Assembly (NCBI GenBank): GCA_013538805.1
Contig: JABXGR010000003.1
Span: 96,910 to 160,909 of the forward strand
DNA length: 64,000 nucleotides
Source: Candidatus Nitrosocaldus schleperae
GTDB lineage: Archaea; Thermoproteota; Nitrososphaeria; Nitrososphaerales; Nitrosocaldaceae
Direction: 5' to 3'
The stretch's first letter is position 1, and every line of letters starts with the position of its first letter. Made by a program: the position numbers and the translations under genes. This document shows, piece after piece, positions 1 to 9,424 of the stretch. The notes beneath the pieces are model-generated. The model did not search any database and was not told where the DNA came from. It saw only the letters and a list, made by a program, of their open reading frames with translations.

Positions 1-843
1 TGGATGCAACCCAAATGGCTCTGGGGTACCAACACCTGGAGCAAAAGATGGATCTATAGCATCTAGGTCTATACTTATGTACAGCTTATCATAACTTGAT
101 ATCGAATCTGCAATCCTATTCTTAATCTCGCTACCTATAGTGTTACTAAATATTAAATCCCTTGCATATACTATATTCATCCTACTCTTAATAGCATAAT
201 CCATCTCCTCCTTGCTGTACCCTCTAGCCCCTATATGCAGTACATTCCTCCCATCATCACTATTATCCTCCACTATCCTACGAAGATAGGTAGCATGGTT
301 CAATCTACAATCGTTAAACTCATCTCTGAGATCAAAATGTGCATCGAACACAACAAGCATTGTATCAGCACTTCCATTGCTCTTAGCACTAATACTAATA
401 CTACTACTACTGCTATTGCTACTGCTATTGCTACTACTACTACCATTATCCATACCTATACTCTTCACAATACCAGTGTATGATCCTAGGGTCAGTAGAT
501 GCTCACCTCCAAGGACTGTTACTAGCCTTCCCTTGCTACCAAGTTCGCTCATAACCTTGCTAAGCATATCAACCATAACATCTGGGCTTGTGGTACTCCT
601 CAGATTGCCCACATCAACTAGGTTAACATCCTCAAGCGTTATACCATCTTGCATTATGGAGTTGAACTCTATGTTTGCTAATGCCTCTCTTATAGCATCT
701 GGGCCAAACCTTGTGCCAGGCCTGTATGATGTTGTAGAGTCGAATGGTACGCCAAGCATATAAACACTTGCACTACTACTATTACTACTATTGCTTATAC
801 TAGCAACCCTTCCCTTGCTTAGGTATAGATCTGTATAGCCCAT
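1..843 (-). CDS. speB: agmatinase-family ureohydrolase, 3' end outside window
   Basis: Hydrolyses agmatine (or a related guanidino compound) to putrescine and urea in the cytoplasm, feeding polyamine synthesis. Visible manganese-site motifs of the arginase/agmatinase family are GGEH, DAHFD and, at the window edge, SIDLDAIDPSFAPGVGTPEP. The ATG is at 843-841 and 281 codons are present; the last few dozen residues lie beyond position 1. Two Ser/Asn-rich tracts (about residues 16-25 and 121-140), built of AGT/AGC/AAT-type triplets, interrupt an otherwise normal family sequence. It lies 43 nt downstream of the deoxyhypusine synthase gene on the same strand, so the two are probably one operon linked by polyamines. 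Agmatinase rather than guanidinobutyrase is inferred from context. Confidence 0.85.
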   Translation of the reverse strand, partial: MGYTDLYLSKGRVASISNSSNSSSASVYMLGVPFDSTTSYRPGTRFGPDAIREALANIEFNSIMQDGITLEDVNLVDVGNLRSTTSPDVMVDMLSKVMSELGSKGRLVTVLGGEHLLTLGSYTGIVKSIGMDNGSSSSNSSSNSSSSSISISAKSNGSADTMLVVFDAHFDLRDEFNDCRLNHATYLRRIVEDNSDDGRNVLHIGARGYSKEEMDYAIKSRMNIVYARDLIFSNTIGSEIKNRIADSISSYDKLYISIDLDAIDPSFAPGVGTPEPFGLHP

Positions 844-886
844 CGGCAAGGCTCAGGAGTTATCCACATAAATACTTACACAGAAG

Positions 887-2035
887 TTAATCTGTAGACC
901 TTGCTCTCTCATCCCTAACTACATACATCTCATACTCTTTCTTGAGCTTGTTATAGTACTCAGCCAACCTTGAGTACAATCTTTTATGCCTCCTAGGCTC
1001 ATGTTTTGCTATAGCATAGAGGCAGAGTAGTGGGAATGTTATGCTTGCATCCCCATAAACTGTTACAATGTTAGCATGTGATGTCTTCACCTTGCCCCAA
1101 CTCTTACCCTCTTGAAGAGTTGCTCCAGATAAGCCACCGCTATCAGGTCTAGCATCTGTCAACTGTATTATGTAATCTAACCCTCCATGATTTAGATGTA
1201 ATATCTGATCAAGTGCTGGGCCAGTCTGCTGTGCTGTATTCTTTGGCACCCCTCCTCCTATCTCTAGTGCACCATTACTCTTAGAGTTGTACACTATAGC
1301 TGCTTGCTCTACTATCTCCCTAACAACATCTATAAGCACTCTCTTCCCTTCAAGCCTGAATGGGATGAGATCTAATGCTAGAGAGGAGTCCTTGAATGTT
1401 GATATGTACACTGGCACATCATGCTCATATGCACTTGCAATGAACGATCTATCTGGGCTCTTTGCATATCCTTTCACATACTTACCAAGCATATATGATA
1501 TCTCAGCAGTAGTTAGAGTTAGAGTCTCATCATCTCTACTATAATAAGTGAAGATCTCCTGTATTATCTTATCCTGTACCTGTAGTGTCTCATCCTCCTT
1601 TATGTAAACATCATATATCCTAACTATATTCTTCTTGTGCAGTATATCATCATCAACATCGTAATGACCTTGCTTAACTGGCAGGTTCCATGCAAAGTGT
1701 GCATCATGGTATATGTTTGCCCCAGTAGATATTATCCAGTCTACAAAGCCATGATCTATCAACTCCTTTATTATGCCACCATAGCCTATTGGTGTCATTG
1801 CACCTGCAACTGTAAGGCATATGGTAGCATCATCATCTATCATCTTGTAGAATAGTTTTGCTGCTTCCCCTAACCTCCTTGCATTGTAGCCAGCAGATGC
1901 ATAGAGTTCTATCAACTGCTCAATGCTCATATCCTTGCTTATCTTTGCATATGGGATATCTTTACCAGTGAAAGAATGCCTATCACTGCTTCCATTGCTA
2001 CTCCAGTTAGCCTTATGCATTCCCTCCATCTTCAT
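887..2035 (-). CDS. dys: deoxyhypusine synthase family protein
   Basis: Family enzymes transfer the aminobutyl group of spermidine to a lysine of aIF5A, the first step of hypusine formation. The 382-residue protein has the NAD-binding and active-site features of the family: TVAGAMTP and STGANIYHD near the N-terminus, ALEIGGGVPKN in the middle, and SWGK near the C-terminus carrying the expected catalytic lysine. The first ~20 residues are a Ser-rich, non-conserved extension, so the true start could be slightly downstream. The agmatinase gene follows on the same strand. Homologues of this subtype include DHS-like proteins and homospermidine synthases, so substrate specificity is not certain from sequence alone. 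Confidence 0.85.
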   Translation of the reverse strand: MKMEGMHKANWSSNGSSDRHSFTGKDIPYAKISKDMSIEQLIELYASAGYNARRLGEAAKLFYKMIDDDATICLTVAGAMTPIGYGGIIKELIDHGFVDWIISTGANIYHDAHFAWNLPVKQGHYDVDDDILHKKNIVRIYDVYIKEDETLQVQDKIIQEIFTYYSRDDETLTLTTAEISYMLGKYVKGYAKSPDRSFIASAYEHDVPVYISTFKDSSLALDLIPFRLEGKRVLIDVVREIVEQAAIVYNSKSNGALEIGGGVPKNTAQQTGPALDQILHLNHGGLDYIIQLTDARPDSGGLSGATLQEGKSWGKVKTSHANIVTVYGDASITFPLLCLYAIAKHEPRRHKRLYSRLAEYYNKLKKEYEMYVVRDERARSTD

Positions 2036-2124
2036 TTAGCATTGCACTAATTAAACTTGTTGTTTAGAGAATGGGATGTTATGATGTAAGTATGTTATTA
2101 ACATACAGATAAAATGATAGAAGT

Positions 2125-2926
2125 TTACTCTTGAATCTCTACTGAACCTGCTATCTTTGCAAGTTCTTCTAAAGGCAATCCTCCCCTAACAGTTATGCCA
2201 AGGTTGTACTCTTTGCAAGTACCGCACCAGCCTGCTCAGCATATTCTCCAGTATATAGCACGTATCCTTCAGCAACTGTACCATCGTCGTATGTGCATGT
2301 AACATTATCTGCATAATCTATGAGTGCATTATTAACAGTCTTGCCTTCAAACTCTGAGCATCTTTCCATTGCCATCCCGCTTACCCTCGTGAACTGCTCC
2401 CATCCAACTGCCCTATACCCATGGCTCAGCATAACCTCTTGCACCTCCACGTATAACATTCTTCCTCCTCTGGTAGTCTGCTAGAGCCTCATCTACTTGA
2501 GTATATTGACGCCCTTTACTGGGCCCTTCATCGGTAGAGTTATTATGTATAAAGGCACCATGCACAGCATATGCCTTGTTCTCACTCTCTGTAGAGTTCT
2601 ATACAACTGCCCTTATCCCAATAGATCAACTTTACCTAGCCATTTGGTGTATTTGGGCCATTTATTATCCAGTCTACCGAAACCAACTTGTAACCTTCAG
2701 GTATGTATGTTGGGAATGCAAGTCTAACATTAAATGGATACCTTGCATCTAGTGCAGTAGGTATTATCTCATTCATCTGTATATCAACATCACATGTTGT
2801 GTAATAATTCCATATGTTATCGCCTTTCGCAATTATACCCTTTATGCTCTTTGCATTAGTTAGAGGATGGATGTTAGTGCTAAGAGATGCAACAGTTACT
2901 GCAAGTGCAACAACCACTAATATCAT
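2125..2926 (-). pseudogene. broken gene for a secreted protein (DUF4367-like wording)
   Basis: Begins with a signal peptide (MILVVVALAVTVASLS) and reads on to LAFPTYIPEGYKLVSVDW, a phrase typical of secreted archaeal and bacterial domains of the DUF4367 kind. The frame is then stopped by TAG (about 2636), resumes in frame as IYWDKGSCIELYRE, shifts at a short AG repeat (about 2578), shifts again near 2415 and once more near 2235, and ends in a third reading path (GITVRGGLPLEELAKIAG) at 2125. The successive pieces join sensibly across these points, so this is one gene with a nonsense codon and at least three indels. The original function is unknown. Real decay is favoured because neighbouring housekeeping genes are intact, but sequencing indels at short G runs cannot be excluded. 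Confidence 0.65.
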
Positions 2927-2944
2927 TAGATGTTTGTGTTCATA

Positions 2945-3706
2945 TTACGATTCACCTACTATATCCCAACTTGTTGTATCCTGTGTACATTCATCCACAG
3001 TATATGTAGGAGGCCTGTGCCAAACTTTCTAGCATTCGATAGATAATCTATCACCCAATTTGTAGGATTATTTGATGAGTTGCTTCATTTACTTTCACTA
3101 ACATATTGATCAAAGAACGAACGACCAACCAACCAATATTACCTGAACTGTCACGCCAGTAGTATCTTAGGTTATCGAATAGATTTGCTAGTGTATTCTG
3201 GTTTGCACTGTATGTTGAGAATGCTCTACTTGTTGCTCCAGGTGTATCAGTGGTGAAGTTTACATCATAACATCTGCCCTTCGTAAGTGAGTATCCTCTA
3301 CTAGTATCAATTACTGAACCTATCCAGCATGTTCCAGTTGTAGTAGCGTTGCATGAGGTACTTGTAGAGCTGGTTACCTTGCATGCAGACGCACTAACAG
3401 TTAGAGACGATTGTGTGCAATAGCCTGAATATACATAATGTATTAAGTGGGTCATGTACAAATACCATAAGCCATCCTATTATACCACCTGTATTTGTCT
3501 TATACAATTCATCCCTGCTCCAATGGCCTGTTTATTACCACTTGTACTGTATTAATTATAGATGGCTTGTATGATGTTATAGTACCACCTACACCATATT
3601 CTAATCTATTACCAGGATTGATCGCATAATAGGTATCTACCTGGAATGTTGGTTGTGAGTGCACAAGAGGTAATGTCAATACCATCACTGTTATTATATA
3701 TACCAT
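2945..3706 (-). pseudogene. broken gene for a second secreted protein
   Basis: Starts with a clear signal peptide (MVYIITVMVLTLPLVHS, ATG at 3706). The frame is lost near 3525, where the neighbouring frame continues as HWSRDELYKTNTGGIIGW, and is lost again near 3440 before a long Cys/Ser/Thr-rich stretch (3051-3450). Further shifts near 3105 and 3015 lead to an ending in CTQDTTSWDIVGES and a stop at 2945. No family is recognised. It lies directly upstream of the other broken secreted gene on the same strand, with only a few bases between them, so the two were probably one operon that decayed together. Confidence 0.6.
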
Positions 3707-3883
3707 CCCTTTAATTATTTTTGCTGTATTAGGTGGTTATTATGAATAAGTTATATAAAAATCGGTGAAATTTATTCAATATTTAGGCGAATTGAGTCAA
3801 TGTATAATTATATCATTTATCTAAACTGATTGTATCTACAGTTACTTACTAAAGTATTTCATTATGCAGGTTCTGGAAGTGCT

Positions 3884-4057
3884 ATGGCATACAGATGCAA
3901 ATGTGGAGTGTTGCTAGATAAACCATGGATGGAGAGAGCACATAGATGCATGTATAAAGATATGAAGAAAGAGTCTAGAGGCTTCTGGAAGAAGTTTGTA
4001 ATAGTTGAAGGTGCATTGATGATGTTTATTGCAATAGTGTATCTGCTTGGAATATAA
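3884..4057 (+). CDS. small Cys-rich, membrane-anchored protein
   Basis: A 57-residue protein if started at the ATG at 3884 (MAYRCKCGVLLDKPW); an ATG 54 nt upstream gives a longer form with an unlikely extension. The N-terminal half holds Cys-X-Cys and a later His/Cys, looking like a partial zinc-binding knuckle. The C-terminal 20 residues are one hydrophobic membrane segment. Followed at 45 nt by a second small zinc-ribbon gene on the same strand. No function can be assigned. Confidence 0.5.
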   Translation: MAYRCKCGVLLDKPWMERAHRCMYKDMKKESRGFWKKFVIVEGALMMFIAIVYLLGI

Positions 4058-4102
4058 ATGTAAAGGGAAGGATTATTATATCAACATGCAGATAAACCAA
4101 AT

Positions 4103-4228
4103 ATGCCCAGTATGGAGAGTAAGGAGAGATGCCCAATCTGCTCTGAAGAGATGATAGAGTTGAAGGGAGGAGGATGCTTGCTTATATGTCCAAACTGTGG
4201 AGCAAGGTTAGACTGCTCAGATATATAG
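4103..4228 (+). CDS. 41-residue zinc-ribbon protein
   Basis: Reads MPSMESKERCPICSEEM then CPNCGARLDCSDI and stop. Two CxxC pairs (CPIC and CPNC), about 20 residues apart, form a textbook zinc ribbon. Too short for usual gene-calling cut-offs. Its stop is 37 nt from the convergent end of polB. Small two-knuckle ribbons like this are common in archaea and usually bind nucleic acid or act as protein adaptors; the role here is unknown. Confidence 0.6.
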   Translation: MPSMESKERCPICSEEMIELKGGGCLLICPNCGARLDCSDI

Positions 4229-4265
4229 CCTTATATAGCAAAAGGGCAAACAACGTAACTATTAC

Positions 4266-6836
4266 TTACTTATCTATGAAGAAGAAATCCTCCAACTTCG
4301 ATGCACCAAGGATCACATCGAACTCGTAGCCTAATGCACCAAGTATCTGATCGAATGTTGTTCTCATATACTCTATGTACTTATCAACATCAACCTCATC
4401 AACCCTAGCAAGCTCTACAGGCTTAACACCTGGAGGAGTTGTTGTCTTCACAAAGGAGATGATGTCCCCAGCCTTAACCTCCCTCTTCCCATGATCCTGT
4501 AGCAGTTGGGCAGCCCTTATGTGTTGAGGTATGGTCTTCTTGTAATCCTCTGGTGCCTTTCCAACCATAACATTGAACGCTAGATCCTCGAGTGGAATCT
4601 TCCTGCTCTTCAACCTACTAGCATAATCCTTGATTATCCTCCTGATCTCCTCTCTAGCATACTCAAAGTCTTGCTCAGTGTTAACCTTGCTCAGTATATC
4701 AACAACAGCATAGAAAGCATCCCTAACGAACTGAGGTGTATGGCTCTTCTTCCCTGTAAGCCCTTTAACATCAACATTCCCATCAATCAGCACACCAAGG
4801 TAGTTCTTCTTCCTCTCACTCAACGCTATATACCTGTACTGCTTATCAAGATCTAGGTCAACGCCCAACTCCTTCCTAGCCCACTTTGCTATACTCTCAA
4901 TCTGCTCTTTAGATGGACCTTTAAGGAAGAGCGAATCTGTATCCCCATATATAACCTCTATGCCAAGTTCATGGCACTTCCTTATCGTACTTGTTATTAT
5001 GTATCTACCTATTGCTGCTGTTGCCTCTGCAACTGGTAAGCAGTAAAGAGGGAATATATCTGCACCCATGACTCCATAACTTGCGTTTAGGATGACCTTC
5101 AATGCTTGGCTTATAACACTGTACAGTTCCTTATCCTCAGGCTTTAATGTCTTATCCTTGGATAACTGCTTGTAGTAATTCACTCTTAGATCACGTAAAG
5201 AGCCTATCAGCAGTGATGTTATACCCTTCCTCTTCTTGCATACCCAGTGCTCAGTCTCAGGTATCATGTTTACTTTGCACTCTTCATGCACACATCTTAC
5301 AGTCTCATAGGATAGGTTGTAGACCTTGATTATGCTTGGGTATAGGCTTGCAAAGTCTAGAACAACAACATTGAAGTGTACTCCAGGCTTTGGCTCAACT
5401 ACAAACCCTCCTCTATACTTCTTATCCTTTATAACTGCTGTTGTTGATGCATAACCCTTCTGCTCCAACTCCTCCTTCCTAGGGATTAGAGCATTCCTCC
5501 TCCTATGCTCAAAGTAGAGCATGCTCCTTATCCATTGCGATACCCCTAGCCTAGATAGATCCTCTATTGGCATCTTTGCTATCCTTGCAACTGCTATGAG
5601 TAGTTTCATGAGCAGATTGTTGCTGAATACAGTTAACCTGTACGTTATCCTTGCATCATTGTAGCAGTAGTTTGCAAGTTCATACAATGGAAGATCCCCT
5701 ATGCTGCCCTCAAACTTTATCTTTGATTCGTTGATCAATGCTTCACTTATAGCATTAAGTGTATACTCTGAGTACTTATGGCTGAATGCATATATCTGTA
5801 TGGATCTGTTTGTAAACGTTCTGTAAAGATCGATATGCACACCATGCTTCACTGCTGCTGAATCCCTCTGCAATGTTATAGGTATCTCATCTCTTGCTAT
5901 ACCAAGGTTCAATGCTCTATTGTAAAGGTATGGCAGATCGAACTCATCACCATTGAATGTTATTATGAATGGATAATCAAGCATCCTGCTGAATACACTC
6001 CTAAGCAACTCTCTCTCATCATCGAAGAATCTAACGTTAACATTAGCATCAAGAGCATCCTTGTTGCCTATACTATTCCCCTTTCTGTTGAGCAGGAATA
6101 CTTCATGCCTATCATCGCTCCCAACCATTGCAACTGCTATAACCTCATTCCTTGCCCTATTTGCATCTGGTATCCTATCATCCTCAGATACAACCTCTAT
6201 ATCCAATGCTACCCTCTTTATCTCAGGTATTGGTTGGTTGAGGAGTTTTGCCCACTCTTGAAGGTAACTCCTTAACTCTTCACTACTAGTCTTATCACCT
6301 GCTATACTATCCCATATCAACTTCTTCAGTGCTAGATCAACGCTCTCAGCAACCTTGTATTCATGCCTCTTCAGCACTCCATCCTCTATAGAGTAGTAGA
6401 GCCCAACTATAAGCCCATTATCATACAGATAGTTCTCATAGTACTTTATATCTGACTCCCATGTCCTGAGCATGTTTCTAACGCTCTTCTCAGTACCTCC
6501 TATTGCAAGTGGGTCTGTAGCAACTATCTTCAGCATATCAACCTCCTTATCGTTGAGCAGATCTACCTTCTTAACACGCTCTATAGCAAGTATATCCTTC
6601 CTATCCCTTATACTATCTATTGCTTGCTCATCCATGGCAAAGCAGTATGGTTTGTGCCCAGTCTTATCATACCATACATGGATCATACCATCATCAGGAT
6701 TGTAGAACTTGAGTACTGCTGCCCTCTTCTCCCCATCGTACGTTGCTGATACAAGCAGGGATGGTGCAAGGCTATAGGTATCTGAACAGAGCACCTTTAT
6801 CCTCTCTGCTACGCTCATGTTAACAGTACTCTGCAT
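4266..6836 (-). CDS. polB: DNA polymerase family B
   Basis: Replicative or repair DNA polymerase with proofreading. The 856-residue protein has the 3'-5' exonuclease motifs in order (ALDIEVV around residue 213, TFNGDEFDLPYL around 294, YNDARITYRL around 391), followed by polymerase motif A (DFASLYPSI, about 495), motif B (KVILNASYG, about 585) and motif C (YGDTDS, about 637), all with catalytic acidic residues present. Length and order fit archaeal PolB. An ATG at 6836 gives MQSTVNMSVAER; the internal Met 7 is an equally plausible start. Divergently transcribed from the Hef-type helicase across a 192-nt AT-rich promoter region. Nothing suggests an intein. Confidence 0.97.
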   Translation of the reverse strand: MQSTVNMSVAERIKVLCSDTYSLAPSLLVSATYDGEKRAAVLKFYNPDDGMIHVWYDKTGHKPYCFAMDEQAIDSIRDRKDILAIERVKKVDLLNDKEVDMLKIVATDPLAIGGTEKSVRNMLRTWESDIKYYENYLYDNGLIVGLYYSIEDGVLKRHEYKVAESVDLALKKLIWDSIAGDKTSSEELRSYLQEWAKLLNQPIPEIKRVALDIEVVSEDDRIPDANRARNEVIAVAMVGSDDRHEVFLLNRKGNSIGNKDALDANVNVRFFDDERELLRSVFSRMLDYPFIITFNGDEFDLPYLYNRALNLGIARDEIPITLQRDSAAVKHGVHIDLYRTFTNRSIQIYAFSHKYSEYTLNAISEALINESKIKFEGSIGDLPLYELANYCYNDARITYRLTVFSNNLLMKLLIAVARIAKMPIEDLSRLGVSQWIRSMLYFEHRRRNALIPRKEELEQKGYASTTAVIKDKKYRGGFVVEPKPGVHFNVVVLDFASLYPSIIKVYNLSYETVRCVHEECKVNMIPETEHWVCKKRKGITSLLIGSLRDLRVNYYKQLSKDKTLKPEDKELYSVISQALKVILNASYGVMGADIFPLYCLPVAEATAAIGRYIITSTIRKCHELGIEVIYGDTDSLFLKGPSKEQIESIAKWARKELGVDLDLDKQYRYIALSERKKNYLGVLIDGNVDVKGLTGKKSHTPQFVRDAFYAVVDILSKVNTEQDFEYAREEIRRIIKDYASRLKSRKIPLEDLAFNVMVGKAPEDYKKTIPQHIRAAQLLQDHGKREVKAGDIISFVKTTTPPGVKPVELARVDEVDVDKYIEYMRTTFDQILGALGYEFDVILGASKLEDFFFIDK

Positions 6837-7028
6837 ACACTATAACACCATCTGACATACTTATTAATCAATGGGTATAGATATTTTTTATATGATGTGC
6901 ATGGAGTTATGCTTTAGAATAGATGGACAGATAGCAATAACAAGTAGGCATTGATATGAATGATATTAGGTTGATAGGATGGATGGAGTGGATGGAAGTG
7001 GGTAGGAGTGGGAGGTAGATAGGTAGGT

Positions 7029-8747
7029 ATGAGCACTGATATGAGTAGAGACTCAAGCAACAGCAATTATAATGATGATAGTGAATGGGTTGAGCATGAA
7101 CTTATAAAGCCAAGGAGCATAGAGAGGAGAGGGTATCAGATAAGTATTGCAAGTACTGCAATGAAGAAGAATACGCTTGTTGTGCTACCTACTGGCTTGG
7201 GCAAAACAACTATAGCACTACTCCTAATAGCAGATACGCTCAAGCAAGGTAGGAGAGCATTGTTCCTTGCACCAACTAGGGTGCTTGTGCATCAGCACTA
7301 CAACTTCCTTAAGGAGCATCTATTGCATGATGGTATTGCAGTGCTCACTGGCAATACACCAAGGCATGAGAGGATGGATATATGGAGCAATGCAAGTGTT
7401 GTATGCTCTACTCCTCAAGTTACACTTAACGATATAGAGAGAGGGTTTATAGATGCTGGTGACTTTGCCCTGCTAGTATTTGATGAAGCACACAGGGCAG
7501 TTGGAGATTACTCATATAGCAGGATAGCATCACTACTAGCAACAAAGGCAAGCAATACAGCAATAAGGATAATTGGTTTTACAGCTACACTCCCAGATGA
7601 TAGGGAGAAGGTGCTAGAGATAGCAAGGAACCTCATGATAGATAGGATAGAGGTTAGGGATGAGAGTAGCCCAGATGTTAGACCATACATAAAGGATACA
7701 AGGATAGAGCTTGTAACTGTTACTCTTACACCAGTTATGATGAAGATAAGGATGCATTTAGAGAGGGCACTCCAGAGTAGGCTTGAGGAGCTGAAGAGGT
7801 TAGGAGTAATAAGTAGTACAAAGGCTAATATGAGCAATCTGATAGAGGCTAGAGAGAGCATATCTGGGGTTAAGGGCTCTGCAGCACAACTCTACAGTGC
7901 TATAAGGCTTAGCCATGCACTCAAGGTACTTGATACCCAAGGAATAACAGCATTCACAAGGTTCTATGAACGCTTGATGGAGAAAGGAGGCATAGGTGTA
8001 AGAAGTCTATTGGAAGATAGAGAGTTGAGGACTGCATTTGAACTTGCTAGGGGGGCTATGGTATCTGGATTGGAGCACCCAAAGCTCTCAAGGCTGGTAG
8101 AGATACTAAGGAGGGAAGGGTTTGCTCCAGATATGGGCAATTATAGCAGTTATGGCAGTAGTGATAGTAATAGCAAGAGTAACAATAACAATAACAGTAG
8201 TAGTAGCAGCAGTAGCAGTAATAGCAGTAGAGGCAAAGCACTCATATTCACAAGTTACAGGGACTCTGTTGAGGTCATCACATCAAGGCTAATAGATGAA
8301 GGGTTCAGGGTTGGCTACCTGATAGGCAAGGCAGGGGAGTATGGACTTAGGCAGGAGGAGCAGGTAGAGGCAGTTAACAGGTTCAGGGCTGGTGAGTATA
8401 ACATCCTTGTAGCAACAAGCGTTGGGGAGGAAGGGCTTGATATAGCTGAATGTAACCTAGTCATCTTCTACGATAACGTGCCTAGTGCGATAAGGTTTGT
8501 GCAGAGGAAGGGTAGAACAGGGAGGAGGATACCTGGCAGGGTGATAGTGCTTGTAACAAAGGATACCATAGATGAGGCATATCACTGGATAAGCAGGAAG
8601 AAGGTTAGACAGGTTAGGGGTATAGTAAACATGGTGAATAGGATTATAGGTGATAAGGCTTGTAGCAATTATAACGATAAAGGTAGTAGCAGTAATACCT
8701 ACCATAACAGCACTAATCTAAGCAGGTTGGATGATTTCCTAAGATAG
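7029..8747 (+). CDS. hef: Hef/FANCM-type superfamily 2 helicase
   Basis: DNA helicase or translocase expected to act on stalled or branched replication forks. Motifs: TGLGKT (Walker A, about residue 56), FDEAH (DEAH box, about 150), GFTATLP (motif III), ALIFTSYRDS (motif IV), ATSVGEEGLDI (motif V) and QRKGRTGR (motif VI). The long insert between the two RecA domains fits Hef/FANCM. The 572 residues end soon after motif VI, so the ERCC4 nuclease and HhH domains of euryarchaeal Hef are absent. A Ser/Asn-only tract (about residues 375-400, bases 8150-8230) sits just before motif IV. A second Asn/Ser-rich stretch is near the C-terminus. Start ATG at 7029 follows a GGAGGTAG-like purine run. Confidence 0.9.
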   Translation: MSTDMSRDSSNSNYNDDSEWVEHELIKPRSIERRGYQISIASTAMKKNTLVVLPTGLGKTTIALLLIADTLKQGRRALFLAPTRVLVHQHYNFLKEHLLHDGIAVLTGNTPRHERMDIWSNASVVCSTPQVTLNDIERGFIDAGDFALLVFDEAHRAVGDYSYSRIASLLATKASNTAIRIIGFTATLPDDREKVLEIARNLMIDRIEVRDESSPDVRPYIKDTRIELVTVTLTPVMMKIRMHLERALQSRLEELKRLGVISSTKANMSNLIEARESISGVKGSAAQLYSAIRLSHALKVLDTQGITAFTRFYERLMEKGGIGVRSLLEDRELRTAFELARGAMVSGLEHPKLSRLVEILRREGFAPDMGNYSSYGSSDSNSKSNNNNNSSSSSSSSNSSRGKALIFTSYRDSVEVITSRLIDEGFRVGYLIGKAGEYGLRQEEQVEAVNRFRAGEYNILVATSVGEEGLDIAECNLVIFYDNVPSAIRFVQRKGRTGRRIPGRVIVLVTKDTIDEAYHWISRKKVRQVRGIVNMVNRIIGDKACSNYNDKGSSSNTYHNSTNLSRLDDFLR

Positions 8748-8750
8748 CCA

Positions 8751-8764
8751 TATAAATTTAAATA
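8751..8764 (+). promoter_or_regulatory. TATA box of rhomboid gene
   Basis: An AT-only stretch (TATAAATTTAAATA) is centred about 28 nt before the GTG start at 8788, matching the archaeal TATA-to-start distance for a leaderless mRNA. No Shine-Dalgarno sequence precedes the GTG. Confidence 0.5.
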
Positions 8765-8787
8765 TCTTCCTGTAAAGAATCTATATA

Positions 8788-9342
8788 GTGCTGCCTCCAG
8801 TAACACTTGTACTTCTTACACTCAATGTAACTGTATTTATGTTTGTACAGAATATCAACTGGTATAGATTCGGTTCAATCCCATCATACCTGCTTAATGA
8901 TCCAGCCATGTTCCTAATAACATCATTCACCTCCATGTTCTTACATGCAAACATAGTGCATATAGCATTCAATATGCTAGCATTGGTAGCCCTAGGAAGG
9001 GTTATAGAAGAGGTCATAGGCTCGATGAGATACGCTATAGTATACATTCTAGCTGGGTTGAGCGGAGTTGCATTGCATACCATCTACTCTCTTGCTACTA
9101 ATAATGGCTTCAATACACCCATGGTTGGTGCATCTGGCGCAATATCAGGTATAATAGGATTAGCAGCAGCAATGGGTGATAGGTTCTCCTACATCTGGCT
9201 TGCTGTTCAGTTTGTATTTGCTATTGTAGGATTATCATCTATAGCATACTTTGCACATATAGGAGGCTTCATCTTTGGCTTCCTCATAGGGAAGATCTAC
9301 CATGATAGTATGTATGGAGATAGTACTTATCTTACAAGATGA
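8788..9342 (+). CDS. rhomboid family intramembrane serine protease
   Basis: Cleaves transmembrane segments of substrate membrane proteins. The 184-residue protein has six predicted hydrophobic helices, the nucleophile motif GASGAISG (Ser at about residue 115) in one helix and the catalytic His in YFAHIGGF near the C-terminus, as in active rhomboids. The conserved HANIVHIAFNM loop-helix is also present. The start is GTG at 8788, 41 nt after the helicase stop, with its own TATA-like element. Substrates are unknown. Confidence 0.92.
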   Translation: MLPPVTLVLLTLNVTVFMFVQNINWYRFGSIPSYLLNDPAMFLITSFTSMFLHANIVHIAFNMLALVALGRVIEEVIGSMRYAIVYILAGLSGVALHTIYSLATNNGFNTPMVGASGAISGIIGLAAAMGDRFSYIWLAVQFVFAIVGLSSIAYFAHIGGFIFGFLIGKIYHDSMYGDSTYLTR

Positions 9343-9424
9343 TTGCTTATAGCATGTAGATTTTTCAACAGATTAATTAATAATCCTTGCTCTAAATGAT
9401 AGAGTAATGTGAATTAGAAGGAAT

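Noticed and set aside
377..763. Leucine-rich ORF on the plus strand
   Set aside because: Mirror of the Ser/Asn triplet tract of the agmatinase gene on the other strand.
8056..8241. Cys/Tyr-rich ORF on the minus strand
   Set aside because: Arises from the reverse reading of the Ser/Asn tract in the helicase gene.
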